DNA of 64,000 nucleotides from Arthrobacter wenxiniae (GCF_013376105.1 NZ_JAAMFM010000007.1:1-64000), one strand, 5' to 3'; counted from the first letter of the stretch, positions 8,560 through 21,114 are shown. Notes: generated from the letters alone by a model not told the origin. Numbers and translations: made by a program.

Positions 8560-9530
8560 CCCGGGACTGTCAATTTGACACTGTAACTGAGTTGCAAATA
8601 GTGGGTTGGCGACGACTTGCGGGGAGCCGGGCGTCGAAGGCGATTTCGAAGGTGTTGGGGTGTATTTCCATCGTTGGGTCCAGCTGGCCCGCCTTTGCCG
8701 TTCGGGTCCAAGGCCATGACCGCGAGGTGGACGAATCCGGGTCCGGACTGCTCGTTGGGGAAGTGCCTGCGGGCCCTGACGGCTTTGCGGACCCGGGCGT
8801 GGACGGACTAGATGGCGTTCGTGGTGCCCACGATCCGGCGGATACCTTGGCCGAACGGCAGGAACGGCACGAACGGCAGGAACGGCACGAAATCGCACCC
8901 AGGCGTTTTCCCAGATCATGAGGATCGGCGGGTACTTCCGGGCGCATTCCTGCCCAAATTCCGGGAACCGCTCCTCGGCTGCGGAGACCATCGCAGCCTG
9001 GCAGGCGCGTTGAGCGCCCGGGAGATCTTGTCCCAGCCCTGCCGGGCGTAGGGGCGGAAGTTGTTGCGCATCAAGTGCACGATCCAAGCGTGCACTACCG
9101 TCTCCGGCCACACGGCGGCCGCGCGTCCGGCAGCCCTGTCAGTCCGTCACAGACGAGGACGTCGTCGACGCAGCGATCCCTCATCCAAGCCCGCACCTGA
9201 AGCCAGTACCTGGCGCCTTCACCACCGCACCGGCCCACAAGAGCGGATACGCCGGATTCAAGGGCCGGTTCTGCCATTCGGCCATCCTGTCCAACACCGT
9301 CTCGGTGATCGTGGAGATCGACGTCTTGGAGATCCATCCAGCCGTACACGTCGGCCAGGTGCGCGGCGACGTCCCCATGCGTCATTCCACGGGTGGAGAA
9401 GGACAGCACGACATACTCAACGGAGCCCGGCCGGTGCCGGCGCCTGGCCACCACGGCCCGTTCGAACGTTCCCGCCCGGCCCGGGGAACCTCGGCAGGCA
9501 CCGGGCTTGCGCGTCACCGACCAGCGGCGT
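8560..9530 (-). mobile_element. Decayed IS256-family (Mutator-type) transposase
   Basis: Pieces of an IS256-type transposase are spread over several minus-strand frames. Near 9400-9500 there is a VPRDR-like/AGTFERAVV and VVLSFSTRGMTHGDVAAHLADVY segment, then DRMAEWQNRPLNPAYPLLW. Near 9050-9110 there is a WIVHLMRNNFRPYARQGWDKI segment, and around 8570-8700 a DPTMEIHPNTFEIAFDARLP C-terminal segment. Multiple frameshifts and stops make it non-functional. I could not identify terminal inverted repeats or a target duplication, so the borders are approximate. A four-unit 9-base tandem repeat lies inside it. Confidence 0.8.
8853..8888. repeat. Four tandem 9-base units in the dead transposase
   Basis: The unit GAACGGCA(G/C) occurs four times, alternating G and C in the last base. 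Because the unit is a multiple of three it would add three codons per copy to the transposase frame. It looks like replication slippage after the element died. Confidence 0.85.
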
Positions 9531-9870
9531 GATCAACGCCCGGTCCGGGACCGATGGCTTCCCGGCCTCCATCAGCTGTGACCACGCGATGGGGAAGTTC
9601 CGCGGCGGATTGACGACGAAGATGAACGCCCGGGTGGACGAAAACTTGCGGACCCGGCCAGCGCCAGCGTGGCCGACAAGGCATGCCCCGCCAAGGCGGA
9701 CCGGGCCTATTCGGGTGGCCGTGGCTTCCAATGTGTCATCCAGAAATAGGGAGACGAGTAAGCGCAAAGGCTCTGCCGGAAGCCGTCAACCACGCTACGG
9801 GAAAGAGGCATGCAAAGGCCGAAACGAAAGTCGATCGCAGCTCATACACCCCAGGCAATGGCGCTCCCCA
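9531..9870. other. No gene recognised
   Basis: Sequence upstream of the decayed transposase. Short frames exist but none is convincing; part of it may be the degraded N-terminal region of the element. Confidence 0.4.
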
Positions 9871-9897
9871 GACGGCGGCTCCTACGAAGCCGCCGTC
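9871..9897 (-). terminator. Hairpin downstream of small membrane-protein gene
   Basis: GACGGCGGCT-(7)-AGCCGCCGTC forms a perfect 10-bp stem three bases after the stop of the minus-strand gene ending at 9900. No T-tract is present. Its place supports that reading frame being a real gene. Confidence 0.5.
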
Positions 9898-9899
9898 GT

Positions 9900-10271
9900 C
9901 TACCAGGCAGCAGCCGTCCTCGAAGCCGGAGTCATCTGGAGCACCGTCATCTGGAGCACTGCCGTCACAATGGAAGGCACGCACTCACAATGGAAGACAC
10001 GCCCCCAGTATCCAGTGACGGCGGGGACCGGGGCGTAGGACGGTGGCCAGTCCGCCGGGAACAGCACCAGTGATCCCGCTGCAACCACGACCACGAATCC
10101 GCCGCACAGGAGCCCGGGCATGACCCCGGGGGTGGCATGCCCCATCAGGATGAGTGCGACGAATGCTGCAGCGACCAGCCCCAGGAAGGAGAGCAGGCAG
10201 CCGAGGTTCCCATGGTCCGTCCCCCCGGGAACGCAAACGCGCCGCCGCAATGCCAGATTGCGGCGGCGCAT
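9900..10271 (-). CDS. Small membrane protein, unknown
   Basis: A 123-residue frame with a basic N-terminus (MRRRNLALRRR) and two hydrophobic segments: LLSFLGLVAAAFVALILMG (about 26-44) and VMPGLLCGGFVVVVAAGSLVLF (about 50-71), the second followed by a WPPSYAPVPAVTGYW segment. GGAGGGAG lies four bases before the ATG at 10271, and a hairpin follows the stop. The C-terminal 30 residues lie over two short direct repeats (CGTCATCTGGAGCAC and TCACAATGGAAG) and may be altered. The first codons overlap a strong hairpin (10241-10267), so a later start near 10213 is possible. I do not recognise a family. Confidence 0.5.
   Translation of the reverse strand: MRRRNLALRRRVCVPGGTDHGNLGCLLSFLGLVAAAFVALILMGHATPGVMPGLLCGGFVVVVAAGSLVLFPADWPPSYAPVPAVTGYWGRVFHCECVPSIVTAVLQMTVLQMTPASRTAAAW
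10241..10267 (-). terminator. Strong hairpin, terminator or 5' structure
   Basis: GCCGCCGCAAT-gccag-ATTGCGGCGGC is a perfect 11-bp stem with a 5-base loop. It is 19 bases after the stop of the small minus-strand gene at 10286 and could terminate it. It also falls in the first codons of the next minus-strand gene if that starts at 10271, where it could hinder translation. Confidence 0.55.
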
Positions 10272-10285
10272 TGGGCTCCCTCCGG

Positions 10286-10480
10286 CTAAATGCCGGAGTG
10301 GGTGTGGGATTCCTCGGACGTGCTGACCGTGAACAGGTTCGGTCCGCTGCGCGTTACCCGGACACGTTCCCTCGGGGCGTTCGCCCGGCTTGAAATGTGG
10401 GTGATGGCAGAATCCAGGGTGGGCTCAATGGTTGAGTGGTCCCAGATCTTGAGGGTCATGGAGTGCGATTCAAAGCTCAT
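10286..10480 (-). CDS. Small conserved-looking protein (64 residues)
   Basis: The protein starts MSFESHSMTLKIWDHSTIEP and contains an RERVRVTRSGPNLFTVS segment. It has no membrane segment and no motif I recognise. Composition and codon use look like a real gene. AAAGGAAG lies about 11 bases before the ATG at 10480. The frame is open further upstream but that extension lacks a start signal. A strong hairpin follows the stop. It sits between ligA, which diverges from it, and a small membrane-protein gene on the same strand. Confidence 0.55.
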   Translation of the reverse strand: MSFESHSMTLKIWDHSTIEPTLDSAITHISSRANAPRERVRVTRSGPNLFTVSTSEESHTHSGI

Positions 10481-10578
10481 GCGCCATTGCTTCCTTTGAT
10501 TGTCTTCCGGCCGCCTCGTCGTTGAGGCACCGCCTTCCACGGTACGTGACGGGGCGCCCCGATGGCCAAGTGCTGTGA

Positions 10579-13875
<3,297 letters not shown>

Positions 13876-13880
<5 letters not shown>

Positions 13881-13931
13881 CCCGGATGGACTAGCCCGGA
13901 TGGACCAGTCCGGATGGACCAGTCCGGACGA
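13876..13931. repeat. Four 14-base tandem repeats
   Basis: ACTAGCCCGGATGG appears twice exactly (13876-13889, 13890-13903), then ACCAGTCCGGATGG and ACCAGTCCGGACGA. The first unit contains the TAG stop of the phosphatase gene, and the last unit leads straight into the AAAGGA ribosome-binding site of the VOC gene. Confidence 0.9.
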
Positions 13932-13944
13932 AAGGATGATCGAG

Positions 13945-14361
13945 ATGGAAACCGACGGGGTGGTGCTCTCCCGGGTGGTGGCGGATGCCGCGCGCTCGCT
14001 GGCGTTTTACCGCGACGGGCTGGGCATGGACAATGCCAGGCTCATGTTTGGCATCGCGTGCCTTGAGCTGCCCGGGCTGACCTTGTTCCTGGCCGGGCCG
14101 GAGGACTTTGCCCGCAACACCGGACTTGCGGCCGGTGCGGTTGCCGGACGCAGCGACGGAGTGCTCAGCTGCGCGATCAGGTCCACCGCCGAGGTTGACC
14201 GGCTGCTGACAACGGCAAGGACGGCCGGGGGATCGGCCTCCGCACCTCAAGTGATCGACCACGCGAGCGGGCGCCGGCAGTACATTGGCACCGTCACGGA
14301 CCCGGACGGCTACGTGTGGCAGCTGGTGTGCAACATCGAGGGCCCGGGGGAAGGTGCATGA
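13945..14361 (+). CDS. VOC-family (glyoxalase/bleomycin-resistance-like) protein
   Basis: A 138-residue single-domain vicinal-oxygen-chelate protein. It has the paired beta-alpha-beta-beta-beta pattern with LSRVVADAARSLAFYRDGLGM at the start and a YIGTVTDPDGYVWQLV C-terminal metal-ligand strand. Such proteins are dioxygenases, glyoxalases or antibiotic-binding proteins; no particular one can be named. ATG 13945 is chosen over ATG 13936 because AAAGGA at 13931-13936 leaves an eight-base spacing. It stands just after a tandem repeat array. Confidence 0.75.
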   Translation: METDGVVLSRVVADAARSLAFYRDGLGMDNARLMFGIACLELPGLTLFLAGPEDFARNTGLAAGAVAGRSDGVLSCAIRSTAEVDRLLTTARTAGGSASAPQVIDHASGRRQYIGTVTDPDGYVWQLVCNIEGPGEGA

Positions 14362-14523
14362 CGGGCGCGAAACCGTGGCAGCCGGTCATGGCGGCGCTGG
14401 CTCGGAATACGGTCCGCCCTGGCGGCTGGGGCCAGGCAATCTCACGTTTTACACCCGGGCAACGTCTGTAGGGGTGGTGCCACCGAACCCGGCGGCCAAC
14501 GGCGGCTGTAACGAAGGATGCGA

Positions 14524-15495
14524 ATGTCCACGACGAGTTCCACCAGCAAATGGCCGCTGGCCCAATTTGTCACCTTGGCCCTGGTTTGGGGTGCCAGCTT
14601 CCTGTTCATTGCGATTGGCCTTGAGGGCCTGTCGCCGGCCCAGGTGGTGCTGGGCCGGCTCGGTGCCGGGGCAGTGGCGCTGGCCGCCATCTCGCTGGCC
14701 GCCCGGCAAAGGCTGCCCACCGAACCGGCGGTGTGGGCCCATCTGCTCGTGGTCTCGGTGCTGCTGTGCGTTGCACCGTTTCTGCTGTATTCGTGGGCCG
14801 AACAGACCATCGGCTCCGGCCTGGCCAGCATCTACAACGCCACCACCCCGCTCATGACCACGCTCGTGGCACTCGCGGCGCTGCCCCGGGAACGGCCCAC
14901 CCGGGTCCGCCTGTTGGGGCTGCTCGCCGGCTTCCTCGGCGTCGTCATCGTCCTGGGACCCTGGCGTGGGACCGGCGGCGGCACCCTGGCCGCCCAGGCG
15001 TCCTGCCTCGCGGCCACCGCCTGCTACGGCCTCGGCTTCGTCTACCTGCGGCGCTTTGTCTCACCGCGCGGCCTGCCGGCCCTGTCCCTGGCCACGGTAC
15101 AGGTGGGCCTCGGCGCCCTGATCATGCTGATCCTTGCGCCGTGGATTGCCACGGCTCCCGTCCACCTCACCCCGCGCGTGGTGGTCAGCATCCTCATCCT
15201 CGGCATGGCCGGGACCGGCCTCGCCTACGTGTGGAACACCAACCTGGTGGCCGCCTGGGGCGCGGCCAACGCATCGACCGTCACCTACCTCACGCCGGTG
15301 GTCGGCGTCAGCCTGGGCGTCGCCGTCCTGTCCGAACCCGTCAGCTGGAACCAGCCCGTCGGCGCCGTCATTGTCGTGGCAGGGATCGCCATCAGCCAGG
15401 GCCGCCTGTCCGGCGTCGGACGGTGGGGGCGCAGGCACGCACCCGTCGGCCGCAGTGCTGCGGATCAGTCCAGCAGGGGGCGCACCGACGCGTAG
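14524..15495 (+). CDS. EamA/DMT-family transporter
   Basis: A 323-residue membrane protein with ten predicted helices and two EamA domains (LVWGASFLFIAIGLEGLSP at the start, then MAGTGLAYVWNTNLVAAWGA in the second repeat). It is an RhaT/RarD-type drug/metabolite exporter of unknown substrate. GAAGGA at 14513-14518 supports the ATG at 14524 rather than 14518. Its 3' end overlaps the convergent carboxylesterase gene by 31 bases. Confidence 0.85.
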   Translation: MSTTSSTSKWPLAQFVTLALVWGASFLFIAIGLEGLSPAQVVLGRLGAGAVALAAISLAARQRLPTEPAVWAHLLVVSVLLCVAPFLLYSWAEQTIGSGLASIYNATTPLMTTLVALAALPRERPTRVRLLGLLAGFLGVVIVLGPWRGTGGGTLAAQASCLAATACYGLGFVYLRRFVSPRGLPALSLATVQVGLGALIMLILAPWIATAPVHLTPRVVVSILILGMAGTGLAYVWNTNLVAAWGAANASTVTYLTPVVGVSLGVAVLSEPVSWNQPVGAVIVVAGIAISQGRLSGVGRWGRRHAPVGRSAADQSSRGRTDA

Positions 15496-17093
15496 CCGTC
15501 GGGCACCACCGACGCGGGCGTGTCAAAGACCTTGGTCGGCCGGTCCCCGTCATGGCCGTCCCATCCCGGATCGCCGGAGATCGCGAAGGACACAGCGGCT
15601 GCATGGACCTCGTCGGCGAGGGCCTGCGGGGGCGACTTGCCGGCCAGGGCGTCAATCCCGCCGGTGCCCAGGCAGTCGAAGAAGAATGGCACATCCAGGC
15701 AGTGCACGGCCCGGCCAAACACCGGTGAACGCCACGAGAACCGGTACAGCCAGGTCCCGGCAGGGTTCGCGGCCGCGGCGGCCCCGGCCGGGGACCCATC
15801 AGCGTACTCGACGGACCCGGACCCGGCGGTCCCGGACCCGGCGGCCCGGGCAGCGGCCCGGGCAGCGGCCCCCGCCGCCCGCGATTCGGCCACCGTGAGC
15901 GCGGTGCTCCGGAAGACGGCATCGCTGATGTACCTGCCCAGCACCGCCGCGGAGCCCAGCCGCGCCACATCCTTGTTGGCGGCCAGGTAGCTGCTGCGGC
16001 GCCCCCGCGCCAGTCCGGCCTGGCCCAGGAGCAGCCGCGACGGGACAAAACGCAGCTTGGACGCCAGGCGGCCCAGGGCCATGGCAAATTCGTCGTCGGC
16101 CGTGCCCAGCACCAGCGGCTTGCCGGCGCCGGTGCCGGCGCGCAGGGAGTCGGGCGTGGGCGCGGTGATGAGTTCGCCGTCGACCATGGGGCCCAGCGAC
16201 TGCCCGCCGTCCAGCACGCGCCGCAGGACCGAAAACATCCCGCCGCCGGCCTCCAGCGCCCTGGGCTGGAGCTCGAGCAGGCGCTCCTCAGGCACCGAGG
16301 CGAACCCCTCCACGGTGGGCTCGACGCCGGCCAGTGCCGCCAGCCGCTCCGCGAGCGCGCCCGCCCGGTCGCGGGGGACGTCGCCGAGCGCGCCGGAGAG
16401 GCAGTAGGCCTGCGCGAAAAGGTGCTGCGCCTGGGGCATGCCCAAGAGGGTCAGGACTGCGCCGCCCCCGGCCGACTGCCCCGCCAGGGTCACCCGGGCC
16501 GGGTCGCCGCCAAACGCGGCAATGTTCGCCTGCACCCACTCCAGGGCCAGCAGCCAGTCGAGGACGGCGCGGTTGTCCGGGGCGCCGTCCACCAGGCCAA
16601 AGCCGTCGAAGCCAAGCCGGTAGGAGACGTTGACTGTGACGACACCGTCGCGGTTGAAGGCGGCGCCGTCGTACCAGGGGCTGGCGGGGGAGCCGGCCGT
16701 GAAACCGCCGCCGTGGATGTACACCAGGACCGGGAGCGCCGCCGCCACGGACGGCGCCGGGGTGAAGACGTCCAGGTTCAGCGTGGATGCGCCCGGCACG
16801 GACGGTTCCGGGATGAGGGTGTGCGCCGGCGGGCCCGGCCGCTGCGGCGTGGGCCCGTGTTCGAGGGCGCCGCGCACGCCGTCCCAGCGCGCATGCGGCA
16901 CCGGCGCGGCGAAGCGCAGCGGGCCGACGGGCGCTTCGCCGAAGGGGATGCCCAGGAATGCCGCGGAATGGCTGAAGGCTCCGGGTCCGGCGGCGGTTTC
17001 AGGGCAGGGCCGCCACAGGCCGCGGACCTGCCCGGCGCAGGTGGCGGCGACGGGAGGCGTGCTGGGATCGATGAGTGAATGCTGGGCGGCCAT
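15465..17093 (-). CDS. Type B carboxylesterase (para-nitrobenzyl esterase-like)
   Basis: A 542-residue alpha/beta hydrolase. It has the oxyanion-hole motif VYIHGGGF, the nucleophile elbow TLAGQSAGGG, and the conserved DNRAVLDWLLALEWVQANIAAFGGDP segment before it. No signal peptide is seen, so it is probably cytoplasmic. Near the C-terminus there is a low-complexity AAARAAARAAGSGTAGSGS stretch (around 15790-15870) that is probably an expanded linker. The ATG at 17093 is near the start of the divergent CoA-transferase gene. Natural ester substrates are unknown. Confidence 0.9.
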   Translation of the reverse strand: MAAQHSLIDPSTPPVAATCAGQVRGLWRPCPETAAGPGAFSHSAAFLGIPFGEAPVGPLRFAAPVPHARWDGVRGALEHGPTPQRPGPPAHTLIPEPSVPGASTLNLDVFTPAPSVAAALPVLVYIHGGGFTAGSPASPWYDGAAFNRDGVVTVNVSYRLGFDGFGLVDGAPDNRAVLDWLLALEWVQANIAAFGGDPARVTLAGQSAGGGAVLTLLGMPQAQHLFAQAYCLSGALGDVPRDRAGALAERLAALAGVEPTVEGFASVPEERLLELQPRALEAGGGMFSVLRRVLDGGQSLGPMVDGELITAPTPDSLRAGTGAGKPLVLGTADDEFAMALGRLASKLRFVPSRLLLGQAGLARGRRSSYLAANKDVARLGSAAVLGRYISDAVFRSTALTVAESRAAGAAARAAARAAGSGTAGSGSVEYADGSPAGAAAAANPAGTWLYRFSWRSPVFGRAVHCLDVPFFFDCLGTGGIDALAGKSPPQALADEVHAAAVSFAISGDPGWDGHDGDRPTKVFDTPASVVPDGYASVRPLLD

Positions 17094-17158
17094 CCCTCCA
17101 TGCTACGGAACAAGGCTGTCGCCGGGCACGCGCCGGCCCACGGGCGTACCCTGTTGCA

Positions 17159-18604
17159 ATGAACCTCACGGTCATTGATGCGAACTTCGCGGCCCCGGAC
17201 CACACCCACGTCACGGGGGAGGGGGCGCTGCCGTCCGCCTTCGACGTCACGGGGCTTGCGGCAGCCTCCGTGGCCGCGGCCGGAAACGCGGTGGCGCGCC
17301 TGTGCGGGCGCCTGGGCGCAGGGACCCCGCCCGTCGCGGTGGACCGGGCGCTGGCCTCGGCCTGGTTTGGGCTGTCCTTCACGCCCACAGGCTGGGAGCT
17401 GCCCCCCGTGTGGGACTCCATTGCCGGAGACTACCCGTGCGCCGACGGCTGGATCCGCCTCCACACCAACGCCCCGCACCACCGGGCCGCCGCGCTCGCC
17501 GTCCTGGGCCTGCCCGCGGACGTCGAGCGCGGACGGGTGGCGCAGGCGCTCGCATCCTGGCCGGGGGAGCGGCTGGAAGCGACAGTTGTTGCCGCCAACG
17601 GGTGTGCCGCCGTCATGCGCACCCGGGACGAGTGGCTGGCCCATCCCCAAGGCGCCGCGCTCGCCGCCGAGCCCCTGGTGCATTGGGGCCCGGAACGCCG
17701 CGTCCCGCCGTTTGGAAGGCACGACGCCGGCACCCGCCGCCGCGGGTCCGTCACCCGTGCGCAGCCCGCCGTTGTGAGTGCGGCCTTGCCTGCGGCCGCT
17801 GTGCCTGCGGCGGCTGTGCCTGCGGCGGCCCGCCCGCTGGCGGGTGTGCGTGTCCTGGACCTGACCCGGGTCATCGCGGGCCCGGTCGCCACCCGGTTCC
17901 TGGCCCTGTACGGTGCCGAAGTCCTGCGGATCGACCCGCCGGACTGGAACGAGCCGGGCCTCGAGGCCGAGATGACGCTGGGCAAGCGGTGCGCCCGCCT
18001 TGACGTAAAGACGCCCGAAGGCCTGGCCCGGCTCAAGGTGCTGCTGGCGGGAGCCGATATTTTCATCCACGGCTACCGCGCTGACGCACTGGACCGGCTG
18101 GGCCTCTCGGATGCGGCCCTCGCCGAACGCCACCCTGCCCTGGTCAGCGTTGCCCTCGACGCCTATGGCTGGACCGGCCCGTGGGCGCAGCGCCGCGGCT
18201 TCGACTCCTTGGTGCAGATGAGCTGCGGGATCGCGCATGCCGGCATGGAACACTTTGGGCGCGAGCGGCCATTCCCGCTGCCCGTCCAGGCGCTCGACCA
18301 CGCCACCGGCTACCTCACTGCCGCCGCTGCCATCGATGCGTGGCGGGAGCGCCTGGACGGCACCGTGCGCAACGCCCGGCTGTCACTGGCCCGCACCGCC
18401 ATGGACCTGATGCGCACCGGCCCCAGCCGGGTTTCGGGCGGGCTGCCGCCACCCGAAGCTCTTGCGAGCGAACCGGAATACACGGCCTGGGGCCCGGGGC
18501 TGCGGCTGGCGCCCGCCGTCGTGGTGGACGGCGTCCCTGCCTGTACCGCAGTGGAGGCCCGCGGCTACGGTTCCGCCGACGCGTCCTGGTCCGGCGGCAG
18601 CTGA
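17159..18604 (+). CDS. Family III CoA-transferase (CaiB/BaiF)
   Basis: A 481-residue protein with a partial N-terminal repeat (to about 210) and a full CoA-transferase III domain after a repeated Ala/Val/Pro linker (AVPAAAVPAAARPLAGVRVLDLTRVIAGP). The RLDVKTPEGLARL and GFDSLVQMSCGIA regions fit the family, which moves CoA between organic acids through an aspartyl-CoA intermediate. The substrate pair cannot be told. ATG 17159 is preferred; TACCCT at 17147-17152 is a good -10 seven bases before it, so the mRNA may be leaderless. It diverges from the carboxylesterase. Confidence 0.85.
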   Translation: MNLTVIDANFAAPDHTHVTGEGALPSAFDVTGLAAASVAAAGNAVARLCGRLGAGTPPVAVDRALASAWFGLSFTPTGWELPPVWDSIAGDYPCADGWIRLHTNAPHHRAAALAVLGLPADVERGRVAQALASWPGERLEATVVAANGCAAVMRTRDEWLAHPQGAALAAEPLVHWGPERRVPPFGRHDAGTRRRGSVTRAQPAVVSAALPAAAVPAAAVPAAARPLAGVRVLDLTRVIAGPVATRFLALYGAEVLRIDPPDWNEPGLEAEMTLGKRCARLDVKTPEGLARLKVLLAGADIFIHGYRADALDRLGLSDAALAERHPALVSVALDAYGWTGPWAQRRGFDSLVQMSCGIAHAGMEHFGRERPFPLPVQALDHATGYLTAAAAIDAWRERLDGTVRNARLSLARTAMDLMRTGPSRVSGGLPPPEALASEPEYTAWGPGLRLAPAVVVDGVPACTAVEARGYGSADASWSGGS

Positions 18605-18981
18605 CGGCGTCCGGGCTGCCGGAGGGTGTGGCTGCGCGTCCAGGGCACTACGGCAGGGCCAGGACAGCCCTCGGTTCAGACATGGCGTGTAGGTTCCGGT
18701 TGCACTTGTCGCTAATCCGGATCTCAGGTCGGGAGCCATTGACTCGATGGCGGTCGTCAGCAAGACCAGGAGTCAAGGGCGATACTTGTGCGCCCCACAA
18801 GGGGAACGCCATACGGGACGCCCCGGGAGCCGTTCGGGTGTCGCGGAAGTCGGTGAAGTCGCTGGGGTCGGGGCTTTGTCCCCTGCGTTTCCCGTGGCGG
18901 CCGAGAACGAAGAGTTCATCCCAGGCGCGAGAACCGTTGCTTCGTCGCGAGGCAGCGGCCAACGTGCCAGGCCACTTCGCG
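18605..18981. other. No gene recognised
   Basis: Only short, incoherent frames are present between the CoA-transferase and the convergent reductase-like gene. Composition is less regular than in the flanking genes, and it may contain old mobile-element debris that I cannot identify. Confidence 0.45.
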
Positions 18982-19551
18982 TCAGGCCGCGACTCGCGCC
19001 GGCCTGTATCGCAGGGCGGTCGCTCCCGACCGGAACTCATGGCGACCCACAAGTTCGAGTTGGATGCGCTCGCGCAGGCCTGCGAGCAACCTAGGCCCAT
19101 GTCCGGCAAGGACAGGCTGCACGAGGAACTCGTACTCGTCGATCAGTCTCAGATCCGCCAACGCCAGGGGGAGCGTCACGCCACCAACCCACAAGCCCCT
19201 GCCTGACTCCTGCTTGAGCCGCTGAACCGCTTGCCCCAAGTCGCCCCGAACCAGCTCGGCATTCCAATCGACCCCGCTCAGCGTGCTCGACACAACGTAC
19301 TTCTTCGCCCCGTCGATGGCTTCGGCGAACGGGATCTGCCACCCATCCACCCAGCCGGGCCACGAGCCCGAGGCGGGCTTCCGCCACGCAGACTCCATCA
19401 TCTCGTAGGTCACCCGGCCGAACAGCAGGGCATCGGCCCGCTCCATCTCAGCGGTCCAGTAGCGCATCGACTCCTCGTCCGGGGGGAGCCCAGCCTCGTG
19501 ATGGCAGCAGCCGTCGAGCGTGACGTTGATCGAGTATCGAAGTGGTCTCAT
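18982..19551 (-). CDS. Dihydrofolate reductase/RibD C-terminal-like protein
   Basis: A 189-residue protein of the RibD C-terminal/DHFR-like family. The typical start (RPLRYSINVTLDG), the middle ADALLFGRVTYEMM and the NADPH-site WVGGVTLPLALADLRLIDEYEFLVQPVLAG region are present. Most such proteins are uncharacterised NADPH-dependent reductases. The ATG at 19551 is preceded by GGGAGGG on the minus strand; longer readings run through non-coding-looking sequence. Codon use is a little less GC-biased than in neighbouring genes, which hints at a separate history. Confidence 0.85.
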   Translation of the reverse strand: MRPLRYSINVTLDGCCHHEAGLPPDEESMRYWTAEMERADALLFGRVTYEMMESAWRKPASGSWPGWVDGWQIPFAEAIDGAKKYVVSSTLSGVDWNAELVRGDLGQAVQRLKQESGRGLWVGGVTLPLALADLRLIDEYEFLVQPVLAGHGPRLLAGLRERIQLELVGRHEFRSGATALRYRPARVAA

Positions 19552-20129
19552 CTCGGTGCCCTCCCTTGATGCGCGCAATTTGTTTTCACCAAACCGACGG
19601 CCAGCCGGACCACGGCTTCGCTTGAACCGCTCATGGTCCGAGGATATGCAGCCTCGCCGTTTAGCGGAAGTGTCCGCGCACGAGTCCGGCCTGGACAGGC
19701 CCGCCGGGTGTGACGCGCCAGGACTCGTTTTCAACTCCGGGTGAACTGTCACAGATGGGGGGTCCTTGACCGGACAAACATGCCTCTGAACTGCGCATCT
19801 GTTGCGCCTGGGCATTCGCCGTCCCAGAAGACCCGTCCGTGGAAATGCCGGGTGAACAGACCTCATTCGGGGCAGGATTTCAGTTCCACGCGAACCCGTT
19901 GTTCGGGCTCCGGCAGGCGCCGGCTCGACATCCGCCAAGATCCTCGTGATGCCAAGTGGGACGACTGCGGGAACGCCGGGGAACCAGCTGGGAGCATCGT
20001 GGGAGCATCGCCGCAGGGCAGCTCGATCCGCTGGTGAGAGATGGTTCGGGATCCTACTTGGACCTCGCTGCCGCAAAGCCCCGCGGCCCCGCACTTTGCC
20101 CTGCGGCGAGTACGGGAAGTAGGAGAGAA
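19552..20129. other. No gene recognised (about 580 bases)
   Basis: I find no coherent coding frame on either strand. It lies between the reductase-like gene and a broken SDR gene and is probably a relic region. Confidence 0.45.
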
Positions 20130-20480
20130 ATGGATTTGCAGCTCGGCGGATCAAGCGTTCATCAGCGGTTCAACCCAGGGGACCGGCCATGCGGTGGCGA
20201 AGGGCCTGGCCGAAGAGGGCATGGACGTGACGCTCAACGGGCGTGGCCAAGTGAAGCTGTCCGCGGCCGTGGAATCCCTGCGGCCGAGGGATCCCTGTGG
20301 CCGCAGGTGCCGGGCGCGACGCCGGCCATGCTGGCGCGCGGCTGGGGCCGGATCGTCGTTGTCAGCAGCGCACCGGCCGAGATTGCCAACATGGTGGTGT
20401 TTCTGGCCAGTCCGGGAGCGTCCGCGGGCAACGGATCGGCGGTGCTCGTGGACGAAGGCGTGCCGACAAGCCTGTTCTGA
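20130..20480 (+). pseudogene. Short-chain dehydrogenase/reductase, internally deleted
   Basis: The start (GTAGGAGAG then ATG at 20130, MDLQLGG), the cofactor-binding region in another frame (FISGSTQGTGHAVAKGLAEEG, a TGxxxGxG-like glycine motif) and a C-terminal MVVFLASPGASAGNGSAVLVDEG segment are recognisable. The middle, which should hold the catalytic YxxxK, is missing, and the frame changes at least twice. About 117 codons remain of a family that is usually about 250 long. It is clearly inactive. Confidence 0.8.
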
Positions 20481-20580
20481 ACTCCCGGTGCCAGGTCGTG
20501 CATTTCCTGCGCGGCACCCGGGTGCGGGAAACTTGGGAAGGCAAGTCCCGCCGTCGTACGCCACCAGGAGAACCCAACGC

Positions 20581-21111
20581 ATGAACGTCACCGTCCGCCC
20601 AGCCACACCCCTTGACTACGACGCCGTTGCCCGGATCACGGCCGACGCGTACCTGGGCGCGGGCTACTTTGAGAGCGCCGAGTACCCGTACATGCAAAAG
20701 ATCCTGAGCGTGGCGGAGCGCGCGGCGGTGGCGCCGGTGATCGTGGCCGAACGTGACGGCGTGGTGGTGGGCTCGGCGACGCTGGCCGTGTTCGGGGACG
20801 AGTGGGCGGACATCGCGCTGCCCGACGAGCTCGAATTCCGGCTGCTGGTGGTGGACCCGAAGGTGCAGCGCAGCGGTGCCGGGGCGGCCATGGTGCGTTA
20901 CATCCTGGACCGGGCCCGCGGCACGGACGGCATCCGCGCCGTCAGCCTCACCACCGGGGACGACTGGCACGGCGCCCACGCCCTCTACCGCAAGCTCGGC
21001 TTCTCCCGCGCGCCCGAGCGCGACTGGCCGATCCCGGAAAATGGCAAGATGCTGCGCGTGTACCGCCAGGAGCTGCGGACGAAGGATTTATCCCCGGCCG
21101 CGGGCGACTAA
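20581..21111 (+). CDS. GNAT-family N-acetyltransferase
   Basis: A 176-residue GCN5-type acetyltransferase. The acetyl-CoA-binding segment is the LVVDPKVQRSGAGAAMVRYIL region (R/Q-x-x-G-x-G/A), and ALYRKLGFSRAPERDW near the C-terminus is typical. The acceptor is unknown. AGGAGA precedes the ATG at 20581. The TAA stop (21109-21111) is embedded in TAAGCT, a candidate -10 for the gatCAB operon. Confidence 0.85.
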   Translation: MNVTVRPATPLDYDAVARITADAYLGAGYFESAEYPYMQKILSVAERAAVAPVIVAERDGVVVGSATLAVFGDEWADIALPDELEFRLLVVDPKVQRSGAGAAMVRYILDRARGTDGIRAVSLTTGDDWHGAHALYRKLGFSRAPERDWPIPENGKMLRVYRQELRTKDLSPAAGD

Positions 21112-21114
21112 GCT
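21109..21114 (+). promoter_or_regulatory. Candidate -10 for gatCAB
   Basis: TAAGCT overlaps the stop codon of the GNAT gene and would start transcription about 33 bases before gatC. No confident -35 is seen. Confidence 0.35.

Noticed and set aside
8853-8888. Possible CRISPR-like repeat
   Set aside because: Direct 9-base units without spacers inside a dead transposase; no cas gene is present.
19741-20037. Small plus-strand gene upstream of the broken SDR
   Set aside because: No ribosome-binding site, incoherent codon use and no recognisable motif.
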